A stretch of DNA of 60,309 bases from JAUXFK01 sp034189035 (GCA_034189035.1 JAXHVA010000015.1:1-60309), one strand, 5' to 3'. Shown: positions 45,850 through 55,418, counted from the first letter of the stretch. The notes: generated from the letters alone by a model not told the origin. A program made the numbers and translations.

Positions 45850-46340
45850 CGTGCATGTTTTATGGCTTCCCTCATATTTATTGAATGAATATAACAGATC
45901 GCCACAGCGAGGGCATCTGAGGCATCAACAGGAGCAACCTCTGGGAGGGTTAGAAGCTCTTTTACCATTAACTGTATTTGATCTTTGGTTGCTCTTCCAT
46001 AACCAACAACAGCCTGTTTTATCTCCAATGGAGAATATTCATATATATCCAAGCCGACATTAACCGCCGTTAAAATTAATATTCCCCTTACATGTCCCAA
46101 TTTTAGTGCGGTCTTTGCGTTCTTGTGAAAAAACAGGTTCTCAATAGCCATTACATCTGGAGAGTAATCTAAAATAATCTTCTCTAATTGTTGATTGATC
46201 ATTTTTAGGGATTGAGGGAAAGGAGTCTTTGAGTTTACGGATATCTCACCATTTCCTAAGTGGAAAAGTATATTCTTGCGTTTTTCAACTATACCATACC
46301 CTGTGATCGAACTCCCAGGATCAATACCCAATACTTTCAT
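45846..46340 (-). CDS. ruvC: Holliday junction resolvase RuvC
   Basis: This 164-residue endonuclease cuts Holliday junctions. MKVLGIDPGSSITGYGIVE has the first catalytic Asp; AIENLFFHKNAKTALKLG has the Glu; the final acidic pair lies in PVDASDALAVAICY. Length is typical. It is followed by ruvA with a four-base overlap and preceded by yebC after 16 bases. Confidence 0.96.
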   Translation of the reverse strand: MKVLGIDPGSSITGYGIVEKRKNILFHLGNGEISVNSKTPFPQSLKMINQQLEKIILDYSPDVMAIENLFFHKNAKTALKLGHVRGILILTAVNVGLDIYEYSPLEIKQAVVGYGRATKDQIQLMVKELLTLPEVAPVDASDALAVAICYIHSINMREAIKHAR

Positions 46341-46356
46341 TTCTTTTTATTCATTC

Positions 46357-47109
46357 CTAGCTGGAACTCAGCTCTTCGATTATGTTATCCGGAATATCGA
46401 AGTTTGAGTACCCCTTTTGAACATCATCACTCTCATCCAACATCTCCATAAGCCTGAGCATCTGCCTGGCATCTTTGCCATCGAGCTTCACTGTACTTTT
46501 CGGAACCATACTAATTTCAGCTAACTCATAGCCCAATTTGTTCGTTTCGATAGTCTCCTTTACTTTTTCAAAGTCCCCAGGTGCAGTGATAACATCATAT
46601 TCATTTTCTCCTTCTTTTACATCTTCTGCACCAGCTTCAAGGGCTATATCTATCAAATCATCTTCATCTATTTGTCCTTTTTCAAACACAATAAGCCCTT
46701 TTTTTTCGAACATCCATGCTACACTCCCTGATTCTGCTAGGCTTCCATTGTTCTTAGAAAAAATATGCCTTATTTCTGCTACTGTTCTGTTCTTATTATC
46801 GGTCAGTATCTCTACAATTACAGCAGCTCCTCCAGGGCCATAGCCTTCATAAATTAACTCTTCATAGTTAATCCCTTCTAACTCTCCAGTGCCTCTTTTT
46901 ATAGCCTTCTCTATATTTTCATTTGGCATATTCTGTATTTTGGCATTGGCAATAGCGGTCCTCAAACGAGGATTTCCCTCAGGATCTCCCCTACCAATCC
47001 TCGCGGCAACGGTAATTTCTTTGATCAACTTGGTGAATATTTTACCTCTTTTAGCATCCTCTTTGCCCTTTTTGTGTTTGATTGTACTCCACTTTGAATG
47101 TCCAGACAC
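46357..47109 (-). CDS. yebC: YebC/PmpR-family regulatory protein
   Basis: This protein of 250 residues belongs to the YebC/TACO1 family, linked to translation of proline stretches or to transcription control. The start is placed at GTG 47109, just after AGGAGGG, so the protein begins with the family's SGHSKWSTIKHKKGKED; a longer open frame exists upstream. GRGDPEGNPRLRTAI and YEGYGPGGAAVIVEILTDN are signatures. Its place upstream of ruvC is conserved in many bacteria. Confidence 0.95.
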   Translation of the reverse strand: MSGHSKWSTIKHKKGKEDAKRGKIFTKLIKEITVAARIGRGDPEGNPRLRTAIANAKIQNMPNENIEKAIKRGTGELEGINYEELIYEGYGPGGAAVIVEILTDNKNRTVAEIRHIFSKNNGSLAESGSVAWMFEKKGLIVFEKGQIDEDDLIDIALEAGAEDVKEGENEYDVITAPGDFEKVKETIETNKLGYELAEISMVPKSTVKLDGKDARQMLRLMEMLDESDDVQKGYSNFDIPDNIIEELSSS

Positions 47110-47736
47110 GACACCCTCCTGTATTTTATTCTTTGCCAAAGCAAATGGTCATTTTCAGAAGCTAAATATTTGGGCAACCGTAAATAGGTACACTTTTTAA
47201 ACGATTTGTAATTTTTATCATCTTCTCAAATGCTTCTGCCGCTTAGCTTTTTGAGTATACATAAATGAAGCTTGTTGCGAAATAACCCTTTATGTCTTCA
47301 AGAGCTTCGAGTTTTTTTAAAAGCATCTTGAGATTGAAAACCGACGGTACTCCTTAACGACGGTCAAATTCTCATTCATGAAATTCATAAATATATATCA
47401 TAGAATATTTTGTTTTAAAAGAAAAAATATTTGAATATTTTCCTTTTAAGAATTGAATTTTCAGCCTTTTTGATAAAGATAGGCGATAGCTTATTTATTA
47501 ATATTGTTTAAAGTGAATTTTGGTTTTTAAATTGACAAAAACAGGATTTTAATATAATCTAGTATAATTTCTGTCTATATTTTATCTAGTTCACTACTAT
47601 CAGTTTGTTTGGATCCAATGAAGTAGGTTATTTTAACCGCAGGAATTCTTTTATTTGTATGGTCACAGGTCGATTTTTCCTTAGATTTTGAACCTGATAC
47701 TGATATTAACGGTCATTTATGGACTAACACTGTTTA
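47110..47736. other. Divergent intergenic region yebC/nadA with promoter and degenerate repeat (copy D)
   Basis: TTGACA at 47532-47537 with TAATCT at 47555-47560 (17-base spacer) is a good plus-strand promoter for nadA. Downstream, 47583-47730 begins TATCTAGTT and carries internal motifs GAAGTAGGTTA, TTGAACCTGA and CATTTATGG in the same order as copy A. The first 400 bases are AT-rich with no gene. Confidence 0.45.
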
Positions 47737-48699
47737 ATGAGAAAGGGATTTCTATTTTTAAGTAATGAGGAGAGCCCATTGGAAGTCCTTGAGTTACAAA
47801 AGAAGATTAGGCGCCTGCTAAAAGAAAAGAACGCTATATTGCTTTCTCATAACTACCAAAGGGATGAGATACAAGAGATCGCCGATCTTGCAGGCGACTC
47901 ACTGGAGTTAAGTATCAAGGCATCGCAAAGCGATTATGAGATAATAGTCTTTTGTGGTGTTCATTTTATGGCAGAAAGTGCATCTATTCTCTCTCCTGAA
48001 AAGAAAGTTATACTTCCCAGACTTGATGCAGGATGCCCCATGGCAGACATGATTTCAGAAGATATAGTAATTGATAAAAAAAGAGAACTCCTAGAAGCGA
48101 CAGTTGTTACGTATGTCAACTCATCAGCCAGTGTGAAAGCCAGAAGTGATATCTGTTGCACATCTGCTAATGCTATTAGTGTTGTAAACTCTGTTAAAAG
48201 TGAGGCAGTATATATGTTTCCTGATAAGAACCTGGCAAAATATGTGTCACGATTTACTGATAAAAAGGTTCTTTTGTGGGAAGGCTACTGCCCGACCCAT
48301 AATCGCCTGAAGGCAAAAGAGGTATTAGAAAGTAAAACAAAACATCCAAACGCCATTTTTATAGCTCATCCGGAATGTAAACCTGAGGTGCTTGAGTTAG
48401 CTGATCATATCTGCAGTACTTCAGGTATGTACGAATATGCTAAAAAAACAAATAATGAAGAGTTCATAATAGGAACTGAAATGGGGATACTCTATCGATT
48501 AAGAAAAGAGAATCCTAAAAAAAGTTTTTTCCTCGCATCGAAGAGTCTAGTTTGTCCGAACATGAAGCTAATAACACTTGAAAGTGTGTTGTCAGCTATA
48601 ATCGAATTAAGCAATGTGGTAAAAGTTCCAGAAGAGATACGAATACCATCAAAAAAGGCACTTGATAGGATGTTAGCTGTGCCACGGGATAGTACGTAA
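47737..48699 (+). CDS. nadA: Quinolinate synthase
   Basis: This 320-residue [4Fe-4S] enzyme condenses iminoaspartate with dihydroxyacetone phosphate to make quinolinate for NAD. LSHNYQRDEIQEIADLAGDSL and DAGCPMADMI (cluster Cys) are N-terminal; VLLWEGYCPTHNRL and IAHPECKPEVLELAD with SLVCPNMKLITLESVLSAI supply the rest. Length fits the short bacterial form. nadB and nadC are not nearby. Confidence 0.95.
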   Translation: MRKGFLFLSNEESPLEVLELQKKIRRLLKEKNAILLSHNYQRDEIQEIADLAGDSLELSIKASQSDYEIIVFCGVHFMAESASILSPEKKVILPRLDAGCPMADMISEDIVIDKKRELLEATVVTYVNSSASVKARSDICCTSANAISVVNSVKSEAVYMFPDKNLAKYVSRFTDKKVLLWEGYCPTHNRLKAKEVLESKTKHPNAIFIAHPECKPEVLELADHICSTSGMYEYAKKTNNEEFIIGTEMGILYRLRKENPKKSFFLASKSLVCPNMKLITLESVLSAIIELSNVVKVPEEIRIPSKKALDRMLAVPRDST

Positions 48700-49017
48700 T
48701 GTCTTTATTGGTTGATCCTGATAGGAGTGTTTTTAGATCAGTAATTCGATTATAGCCTGTTTAAGATATGCTATGTGAGAAAATGACCTGTTCTTTCTTA
48801 TCTAAAAGACGTTTAGACATTACACGTATTAAAAATTTGGCCATCGTTGAAACTTGCTGATAGCTTAATGTTAAAATTTTGCAAAAAAGTAAAATGAAAG
48901 GAAATGTGAAAAGTAGCCGATGGAATTTGAGCACCTTTGGGTATAATATCAATATCGTCTTTTTGATGACGCTATATTTATTAATAACTAAGGATAAATC
49001 TTTTACAGAGGATTAGG
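48700..49017. other. Intergenic stretch; no supported feature
   Basis: The region is AT-rich. TATAAT at 48942-48947 is an isolated -10-like hexamer without a convincing -35. No gene or hairpin is supported. Confidence 0.3.
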
Positions 49018-49341
49018 GTGAATAATATTATGTCATATCAGATATGTTTTCGATGTGGTAAGAAACTTCCTTTTGGAAGCCTGAAGTATGTTATAAATAT
49101 CAGTATATTGGCTGATTTTGATGAAATGCTATTAGAACCAGACGGAGCTATCGATGACGAATATGAAAGGCTTCTGTCAGGAATTGAAGACTATGATGAA
49201 GAAGTCCTTGAAAGAGATGCTTATCAAGACTTTAGCTTTATTTTTTGTAAGAGATGCAAAGACCAATGGACACAGGAAATACTTGAAACGGGAGGCAATC
49301 ATACACCTTTCAGCAATGACTTTTCCCATTTCTTTCACTAA
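49018..49341 (+). CDS. Small protein with two CxxC motifs, function unknown
   Basis: This 107-residue protein has CFRCGKKLPFGSLKYV at the start and CKRCKDQW near the end, a split zinc-ribbon-like arrangement around an acidic middle (many Glu and Asp). The start is GTG 49018, six bases after AGAGG; ATG 49030 is the alternative. I do not recognise a named family. It stands between nadA and the convergent acyl-CoA dehydrogenase. Confidence 0.55.
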   Translation: MNNIMSYQICFRCGKKLPFGSLKYVINISILADFDEMLLEPDGAIDDEYERLLSGIEDYDEEVLERDAYQDFSFIFCKRCKDQWTQEILETGGNHTPFSNDFSHFFH

Positions 49342-49483
49342 TATATGCAAGGAAAGATTGTGTGCTCAACCTTTGAGCTCAAAAAATTGAAGTCCCTTGT
49401 CTTTATGGGTGAGTGTTTCAGCAAAACGATAAATGAGATTTTTGGTCACAGCTCAAAGAAAATAGCTATATTGCAACCACCCA

Positions 49484-50611
49484 TTAACTTCTCATTAAAA
49501 CATTTGCAGCAATTACCCTCTGTATTTCATTTGTTCCCAAGACAACTTCGTTTACTTTTGATTCCCTGTATAGCCTTTCAACAGCGTATTCTTTAGATAA
49601 ACCATAAGCCCCATGAACTTGAACAGCATCGGAGGCAACTTCCCTTGCTGCTGAACTTGTGAATATTTTTAGCAGTGATGATACCCCTGTGACATTTTCT
49701 CCCTTATCCATCTTTGTGCCTACAGAATAGAGAAAGGCACGGCTGGCTGCTACTTTTGAGGCCATTGTTGCCAAGTTCCATTGTGTCATTTGGAACTTAA
49801 ACCCTATGGGGGTTCCTCTATGGGTCTTCTCTTTTGCATATTGTAATGCATAATCGAGAGCTGCTCTTGCAAGGCCCACATTTCCAGCACAGGATGAAAT
49901 CTTGGCGAAAGATTCCACGGTGAGCAAAATATTGAAACCTTGTCCTTCTTCTCCCAGTATATTTTCGTCTTTTACTCTGGCATCCTCCAGAATGATATCA
50001 CCATTGTCCGAACCACTAAAAGCGAGGAATTCCTCCCTTTTACCTACAATATATCCGGGGTTTTGTGTTTCAATTACGAATGCGGTCACACCTTTTTCAG
50101 TCAAACCGAATATCACTGCAATATCGGCAATCCCAGAATTAGTTATAAACCTCTTTGTACCGTTAAGTACCCAGTCATTCCCATCTTTAACTGCTTTTAC
50201 TTTGAGTTGTTTTGGGTCGGATCCGGTATCTGGCTCAGTGAAGGCCCAGGCTCCATTTATTGAACCTGTAATCAATCCTTTTAGGTACTTTTCCTTCAAG
50301 TAATCATTGGCATAATTAAGAAATCCATACGCTGCCATGGATGACACCAGAGAATAAAACAGACAGGGGAGATAGATATAAGACATCTCTTCAATAGCCA
50401 GGATAAGGCTGATGTAAGAACCTGCAGACCCACCCCATTTTTCTGGAAAAGGCAAACCAATGATATTTAATTCTTTTATTTTCTTAAGTAGGTCTTCCGG
50501 TATTTTCTTTTCGTTTTCTATCTGATTTATTAATGGAGCAATCTCCTTTTTTGCAAATTGACGAATAGTCTCTTTAATACTCAGTTCTTCTTTTGTGAAG
50601 TTATAATCCAT
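49484..50611 (-). CDS. Acyl-CoA dehydrogenase
   Basis: This 375-residue flavoprotein has WAFTEPDTGSDPKQLKVKA, WVLNGTKRFITNSGIADI and VQVHGAYGLSKEYAVERLYR. The C-terminus NEVVLGTNEIQRVIAANVL has the canonical GTxEIQR segment with the catalytic Glu, unlike the gene at 28234. It is a typical single-subunit dehydrogenase; the chain-length preference is not readable. AAAGGAGG precedes the ATG. It stands alone. Confidence 0.93.
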   Translation of the reverse strand: MDYNFTKEELSIKETIRQFAKKEIAPLINQIENEKKIPEDLLKKIKELNIIGLPFPEKWGGSAGSYISLILAIEEMSYIYLPCLFYSLVSSMAAYGFLNYANDYLKEKYLKGLITGSINGAWAFTEPDTGSDPKQLKVKAVKDGNDWVLNGTKRFITNSGIADIAVIFGLTEKGVTAFVIETQNPGYIVGKREEFLAFSGSDNGDIILEDARVKDENILGEEGQGFNILLTVESFAKISSCAGNVGLARAALDYALQYAKEKTHRGTPIGFKFQMTQWNLATMASKVAASRAFLYSVGTKMDKGENVTGVSSLLKIFTSSAAREVASDAVQVHGAYGLSKEYAVERLYRESKVNEVVLGTNEIQRVIAANVLMRS

Positions 50612-50641
50612 TTAGAAACCTCCTTTGCTAATAGGGTTTTG

Positions 50642-50675
50642 TTCGATAAGGTTTGAGTGAAGTGATCTTATCGAA
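50642..50675. promoter_or_regulatory. Perfect 9-base inverted repeat upstream of the acyl-CoA dehydrogenase
   Basis: TTCGATAAG and CTTATCGAA are separated by 16 bases, about 30 bases upstream of the dehydrogenase start. It could be an operator or an RNA hairpin. No regulator gene is adjacent. Confidence 0.4.
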
Positions 50676-50765
50676 GGAGTGAGGATGGGCTTTTATTCAG
50701 TCAATTGAAGAATATCAAAAATCAAGATATATGGCAACAACTTTAATGTCCTTATATAAAATAGC

Positions 50766-50795
50766 TTGACAAAAACCGATAAAATAAACTAGAAT
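50766..50795 (+). promoter_or_regulatory. Sigma70-type promoter for rpmH
   Basis: TTGACA at 50766-50771 and TAGAAT at 50790-50795 with an 18-base spacer, about 80 bases before rpmH. No DnaA boxes or dnaA gene were seen upstream. Confidence 0.6.
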
Positions 50796-50875
50796 GAATC
50801 TTTAGTAAGCAGAAAAGACAGATGTTTTGATACTTTGTGGAGTATACAAAAATTATAAATGAAGAGTAAAACTAC

Positions 50876-51010
50876 ATGAAAAGGACATTTCAGCCCAGTA
50901 ATTTAAAGAGAAAGAGAAATCACGGTTTTTTAACCAGGATGAGAACCAAATCAGGAAGAGCGATACTGAAACGAAGAAGGGCAAAGGGGAGAACCAGATT
51001 GACAGTGTAA
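50876..51010 (+). CDS. rpmH: Ribosomal protein bL34
   Basis: This 44-residue, very basic protein starts MKRTFQPSNLKRKRNHGFLT and ends RAILKRRRAKGRTRLTV, the bL34 pattern. It is a 50S subunit protein. It opens the conserved rpmH-rnpA-yidD-yidC-jag-mnmE cluster, which in many bacteria lies near the replication origin next to dnaA; here the upstream neighbour is an acyl-CoA dehydrogenase instead. Confidence 0.97.
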   Translation: MKRTFQPSNLKRKRNHGFLTRMRTKSGRAILKRRRAKGRTRLTV

Positions 51011-51053
51011 CCAAGTGCCTGAATACGAACATGTCTTGAAGTGACTTGGTAAA

Positions 51054-51386
51054 ATGTCAGAATTCTCATTGCGTAAAGATGAAAGGATTCTAAAAAGATC
51101 TCAATTCCTGGAGACTCTAAGAAAAGGGAAAGAATTTCATACTGGGAAATTTACTATAATCGTAAGTCCCAATAATATGGGTAAAAATCGTCTAGGTGTT
51201 ACGGTAAGTAGGAAGATCGGTAATGCAGTCAAGAGAAACAGGGTAAAACGGTTGGTTAGGGAATTTTTTAGGTTGAATAAGGCCCAGATCCCTTGTTGCC
51301 ATGATATTGTTTTTATAGCGAAAAAAGGGGCAGATTCCCTGGACTATTTCTCACTTTATGATGAACTAAAGATCTTTCTTGAATAA
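51054..51386 (+). CDS. rnpA: Ribonuclease P protein component
   Basis: This 110-residue protein is the RNase P protein subunit, which helps the RNA component mature tRNA 5' ends. The signature RLGVTVSRKIGNAVKRNRVKR is intact. The start gives MSEFSLRKDERILKRSQFLE, the usual opening. It lies 43 bases after rpmH. Confidence 0.95.
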   Translation: MSEFSLRKDERILKRSQFLETLRKGKEFHTGKFTIIVSPNNMGKNRLGVTVSRKIGNAVKRNRVKRLVREFFRLNKAQIPCCHDIVFIAKKGADSLDYFSLYDELKIFLE

Positions 51387-51468
51387 GTGTAAGGATTTCT
51401 AGATCATTTATCTTCATTAATTTAGACCGAGAGTTTGACGCTGATAGTGAATTCTCATCAATAACTTG

Positions 51469-51696
51469 ATGCTAAAAAATACCATAATTACTATCATTAC
51501 ATATTACCAGAAATACATATCTCCACTAAAGCCTCCTACTTGCCGATTTATTCCAACATGCTCTTCATATGCAATCCAGGCCATTGAGACGTATGGTGTC
51601 TTTAAAGGACTGGGGTTGTCAATTTTCAGGGTTTTGAAATGTCATCCATTTCATCCTGGAGGATACCACCCAATCATGAAAAAGGATAATGACTAA
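51469..51696 (+). CDS. yidD: Membrane insertion efficiency factor YidD
   Basis: This 75-residue protein has YYQKYISPLKPPTCRFIPTC and SSYAIQAIETYGVFKGL, then ILKCHPF-like VLKCHPFHPGGYHPI. These are the YidD hallmarks. The ATG at 51469 is chosen over the adjacent TTG. It assists YidC-dependent membrane insertion. It sits between rnpA and yidC as usual. Confidence 0.95.
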   Translation: MLKNTIITIITYYQKYISPLKPPTCRFIPTCSSYAIQAIETYGVFKGLGLSIFRVLKCHPFHPGGYHPIMKKDND

Positions 51697-51725
51697 AATA
51701 CTACTAACTATGGAGTTTTAATTAA

Positions 51726-53348
51726 ATGGAGAAAAGAGCCCTGCTTGCTGTAGTCTTGTCTCTTTTGGTTCTTTTTTTGTACCAATATATAATTGAGAAA
51801 TCAAGAAAAACGCCAATAGATACACGTCCCCCTAAAAGCGATATTGTCTTGCCAGATCAAAAAGAGACCATAGATTTCGGCCAAGAAGAAGAGACATTCA
51901 GAGAGGTAAGAGACGGAAAGCCCTTCATTAAAAGGCAAGAGATCATAGGAGAAGAGAGAGATATATCAGTAATAACCGAATTATATGAAGCTGTCTTTAC
52001 CAATCACGGAGCAAAATTGAAGAGTTGGAAACTTCGGAAGTATAAAGACAAGACTGGACAGGATGCTCATGAAATAGAGCTGATTGCAGCGCAGAAATCG
52101 AAGGAGTATTCTCTGGGTCTGGTACTTTCAAAGACTGATTATCTTGATCTCAATGAAGCTGTATTTGAAACAGATAGCAATTCAATGTCTTTGATGGAAG
52201 CCTGGGAACAGGGTTCCATATCCTTTTCCTGGACTTCTCCAGAGGGAATTGAAGTTATTAAGAAGTTTACTTTTTATGCTGACAGATATCTTGTTGATAT
52301 TGATATAAGTATTGCGAATCTATCTGATATGCGTCTCAAAGAGAATACGATATTCAGCTGGAAAAGAGAACTCGATCCGAAAAAGGGAGGGGATCGTTTC
52401 AGTTTTACAGGCCCTGTATCATTGATAAACGGAGAGCTAGAGGAAATAAAAGTTAAAAAAATAAAGGAAGATATGCTTTATTCTGGAGAAATTAAATGGG
52501 CTGGTTATGGAGACAAGTATTTTATATCTTCAATCATTCCAAAAAAAACCCAAAATACACGGTTGAGGATTTCTAAATCCTCAACAGATGTCATATCTGT
52601 CGATATTATCGAGCCCATAGAGCTGAATTATGGTGAAAAGGCCAAGTATGGCTATTCTCTGTATTGCGGCCCTAAGGATATTGATATTCTCAAAGCTGTT
52701 GGGGCTGATTTGCAAAAGGCCCTTAACTTCGGATGGTTCGATATGATTGCAAAACCCTTATTGTTATTTTTAAAATTTATAAATGGAATAACCAATAATT
52801 ATGGAGTTGCGATTATCCTTTTAACCGTTGTTATCAAAATAGTTTTCTTTCCCTTAACTCATCATAGTTATAAGTCCATGAAAGATATGCAAAAGGTTCA
52901 ACCCCTTATGGCCAAACTGAAAAAGAAGTACAAAGACGATAAAGAGAAGCTAAACAGAGAGATAATGGCATTGTATCGTACGCATAAGGTTAATCCATTG
53001 AGCGGTTGTCTTCCCATGATATTGCAGATTCCTGTGTTTTTCGCCTTATATAAGGCATTAATGGGATCTATTGAACTGAGACATGCTCCTTTTATCTTTT
53101 GGATAAAAGATCTGTCCGCAAAGGATCCTTCTTATATTACTCCTGTTTTAATGGGGGCTTCAATGTTCATACAGCAAAAGATGACCCCTACAATGGGGGA
53201 TCCGATGCAGGCAAAAGTGATGTTAGCAATGCCCATTATATTTACATTCATGTTCCTTAATTTCCCATCAGGACTGGTTATCTATTGGTTAGTCAATAAC
53301 ATCTTATCTATTGGTCAGCAGTTATATATTAATAAGTATACGGCATAG
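51726..53348 (+). CDS. yidC: Membrane protein insertase YidC
   Basis: This 540-residue inner-membrane insertase has an N-terminal anchor (about residues 5-22), a large periplasmic domain (about 40-330) and the conserved C-terminal five-segment core starting NNYGVAIILLTVVIKIVFFP. PLSGCLPMILQIPVFFALYK and LNFPSGLVIYWLVNNILSI are family signatures. The periplasmic domain marks it as the Gram-negative form. Confidence 0.97.
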   Translation: MEKRALLAVVLSLLVLFLYQYIIEKSRKTPIDTRPPKSDIVLPDQKETIDFGQEEETFREVRDGKPFIKRQEIIGEERDISVITELYEAVFTNHGAKLKSWKLRKYKDKTGQDAHEIELIAAQKSKEYSLGLVLSKTDYLDLNEAVFETDSNSMSLMEAWEQGSISFSWTSPEGIEVIKKFTFYADRYLVDIDISIANLSDMRLKENTIFSWKRELDPKKGGDRFSFTGPVSLINGELEEIKVKKIKEDMLYSGEIKWAGYGDKYFISSIIPKKTQNTRLRISKSSTDVISVDIIEPIELNYGEKAKYGYSLYCGPKDIDILKAVGADLQKALNFGWFDMIAKPLLLFLKFINGITNNYGVAIILLTVVIKIVFFPLTHHSYKSMKDMQKVQPLMAKLKKKYKDDKEKLNREIMALYRTHKVNPLSGCLPMILQIPVFFALYKALMGSIELRHAPFIFWIKDLSAKDPSYITPVLMGASMFIQQKMTPTMGDPMQAKVMLAMPIIFTFMFLNFPSGLVIYWLVNNILSIGQQLYINKYTA

Positions 53349-53365
53349 TTGTCAGGAGGTTCATT

Positions 53366-54013
53366 ATGGATTTTATTGAGACAGAAGGGAAGACAGTTGA
53401 AGAGGCTATTGAGAAGGCATGCCGAGAGCTTAACCTCTCAGAAGATATGCTAGATATAGATGTCATTTCTGATGGTGCCCCTGGATTATTTAGTTTTATG
53501 GGAACAAAGAAAGCAAAAATCAAGGCTAGTATAAAGGAGGCTAAAGTCGAAGACAAACTAGAACTTGCAAAAAGAACGCTTGAGAGAATTCTTGCCGGAT
53601 TAAAGACGGATGCTACTGTTGATGCTAAGGATGATGGAAACAAAATATTGCTCAATATAAATGGTGATGGAAGCGGCTTCCTCATTGGACGCAGGGGAAG
53701 GACATTAGATGCAATGCAACATATTGTAGATAAGATTGTAAATCGATCTTTAAAGGATAGAAAGAGGATAATTATTGACACGGAGAGGTATAGAGAGAGA
53801 AGGATTGAATCATTAGAGAATTTAGCGCTTAAATTGGGTGAAAGGGTAAAGAAATTTGGAAAACCTCTTTCCATAACTCCCCTTAATGCTCATGACCGAA
53901 GAATAATCCATATGACCCTCCAGGGTGATGATCAACTGACAACAACAAGTAAAGGTGATGGGCTTTTAAGGAGGGTCGTAATCTCAGCGAAGAAAAGCCA
54001 GTCTATTTATTAG
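53366..54013 (+). CDS. jag: RNA-binding protein Jag (KhpB-like)
   Basis: This 215-residue protein has the N-terminal Jag domain (TEGKTVEEAIEKACRELNL), a KH domain with GFLIGRRGRTLDAMQHIVDK, and an R3H domain ending with DHRRIIHMTLQ-like HDRRIIHMTLQGDDQLTTTS. It binds RNA and influences cell envelope functions in Gram-positives; its role in this group is less clear. A good AGGAGG lies before the ATG, 17 bases after yidC. Confidence 0.93.
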   Translation: MDFIETEGKTVEEAIEKACRELNLSEDMLDIDVISDGAPGLFSFMGTKKAKIKASIKEAKVEDKLELAKRTLERILAGLKTDATVDAKDDGNKILLNINGDGSGFLIGRRGRTLDAMQHIVDKIVNRSLKDRKRIIIDTERYRERRIESLENLALKLGERVKKFGKPLSITPLNAHDRRIIHMTLQGDDQLTTTSKGDGLLRRVVISAKKSQSIY

Positions 54014-54030
54014 TTTTTATGAATAGGTAA

Positions 54031-55410
54031 ATGCTTGAAGAGGATACAATAGCAGCCATAGCCACTCCTATTGGCATGGGTGGTATAGGAATTATTAAGA
54101 TAAGCGGCCCCAAGTCTTTTCAGATTGCTCAGAGAATATTTAGGAGTAAACATCACCCTTTTTCTTTACAATCCCACCAACTTCACTACGGCGAGGTAAT
54201 TGATACCAAAGACGGATCCTCTATAGATGAGGTTTTAATATCGTTTATGCGTAAACCTCTATCGTATACAAAGGAGGATGTGGTTGAGATAAACTGTCAT
54301 AGCGGTATTTTGGTTTTACAAAGAATCCTTGAAATCGTGTTAAGAGAGGGTGCCAGACTCGCCGAATCAGGAGAGTTCACAAAGAGGTCTTTTCTAAATG
54401 GCAGGATTGATCTGTCACAAGCAGAAGCGGTAATTGATATCGTCAAGTCACAAACAAATGCCAGCCTTAAGATTGCAAACCAACAACTGAGAGGGGTATT
54501 ATCCAAAGAGGTAAAGAGAATAAAAGAGGTTATTGTTAGCCTTCTGACCCCTATCGAAGCCGCAATTGATTTTCCTGAAGAAGATATAGATATCATTTCC
54601 TTTAAAGAGTTACAATCCAAAATAAGTGGATTGAAGGATAAAATTATAGCCCTGATAGACAGTTATGAAGAGGGACGGTTTTATAGGGAGGGTATTTCAG
54701 CTGTTATTGTTGGCAAGCCAAATGTAGGGAAGTCAAGTCTTTTGAATTGCTTGTTAAAAGAGAATCGGGCTATCGTTACCCCCATTCCCGGAACAACAAG
54801 AGACTTTATTGAAGAAGCAATCAGTATAAAGGGTTTCCCTTTAAAGATCATAGATACGGCCGGCATAGAAGATACCAGGGATATTATAGAAGAGGAAGGA
54901 GTGAGATTAGCCAAAGAAAAGCTGAGCTGCGCGGAGATTGTACTTTTAGTTTTAGACAGTTCGCAGGGCTTAAATCAAGGTGATTTTAGTTTGATTGGAG
55001 AGTTAATCGATAAAAAAGTTGTTATTGTTTTAAACAAGATTGATCTCGTATATGAGTCGACTTTGAATCGATTAAAGACCGCATTAAATAATTATCCTAC
55101 TGTCCAGATCTCAGCATTGCATTTTTGGGGGATAGAAGAATTAAAAGAAGCTATATTTTCTACAATTGCCCATTATAGGTTCGATGTATCTTCATCTGTA
55201 TTTGTAACGAATACTAGACATAAAATCGCCCTAGAAAAGACATTAGAAAGCCTAAGGCTTACAGATGAGAGTATCCGTAAAGAGATGTCCCCTGAGTTCA
55301 TTGTATTGGATATGCAGCTTGCATTAAAATATCTGGGTGAAATTGTTGGAGAGACTACCTCAGAGGATATCCTAGATGCGATCTTTTCAGATTTTTGCAT
55401 CGGTAAATAA
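54031..55410 (+). CDS. mnmE: tRNA modification GTPase MnmE
   Basis: This 459-residue GTPase works with MnmG to modify U34 of some tRNAs. The N-terminal folate-binding domain begins DTIAAIATPIGMGGIGIIKI. The G domain has the P-loop VGKPNVGKSSLLN (about residues 225-237), PGTTRDFIEE, DTAGIED and NKID. The C-terminus FCIGK carries the catalytic-site Cys motif. It closes the cluster and ends eight bases from a convergent thioesterase gene. Confidence 0.97.
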   Translation: MLEEDTIAAIATPIGMGGIGIIKISGPKSFQIAQRIFRSKHHPFSLQSHQLHYGEVIDTKDGSSIDEVLISFMRKPLSYTKEDVVEINCHSGILVLQRILEIVLREGARLAESGEFTKRSFLNGRIDLSQAEAVIDIVKSQTNASLKIANQQLRGVLSKEVKRIKEVIVSLLTPIEAAIDFPEEDIDIISFKELQSKISGLKDKIIALIDSYEEGRFYREGISAVIVGKPNVGKSSLLNCLLKENRAIVTPIPGTTRDFIEEAISIKGFPLKIIDTAGIEDTRDIIEEEGVRLAKEKLSCAEIVLLVLDSSQGLNQGDFSLIGELIDKKVVIVLNKIDLVYESTLNRLKTALNNYPTVQISALHFWGIEELKEAIFSTIAHYRFDVSSSVFVTNTRHKIALEKTLESLRLTDESIRKEMSPEFIVLDMQLALKYLGEIVGETTSEDILDAIFSDFCIGK

Positions 55411-55418
55411 GGCAGCAT

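Noticed and set aside
48942..48947. TATAAT hexamer as promoter of the small CxxC protein gene
   Set aside because: No acceptable -35 element lies 15-19 bases upstream and it is not an extended -10.
50612..50875. Replication origin upstream of rpmH
   Set aside because: No DnaA boxes (TTATCCACA-like) or dnaA/dnaN genes are visible; only a promoter and a palindrome are present.
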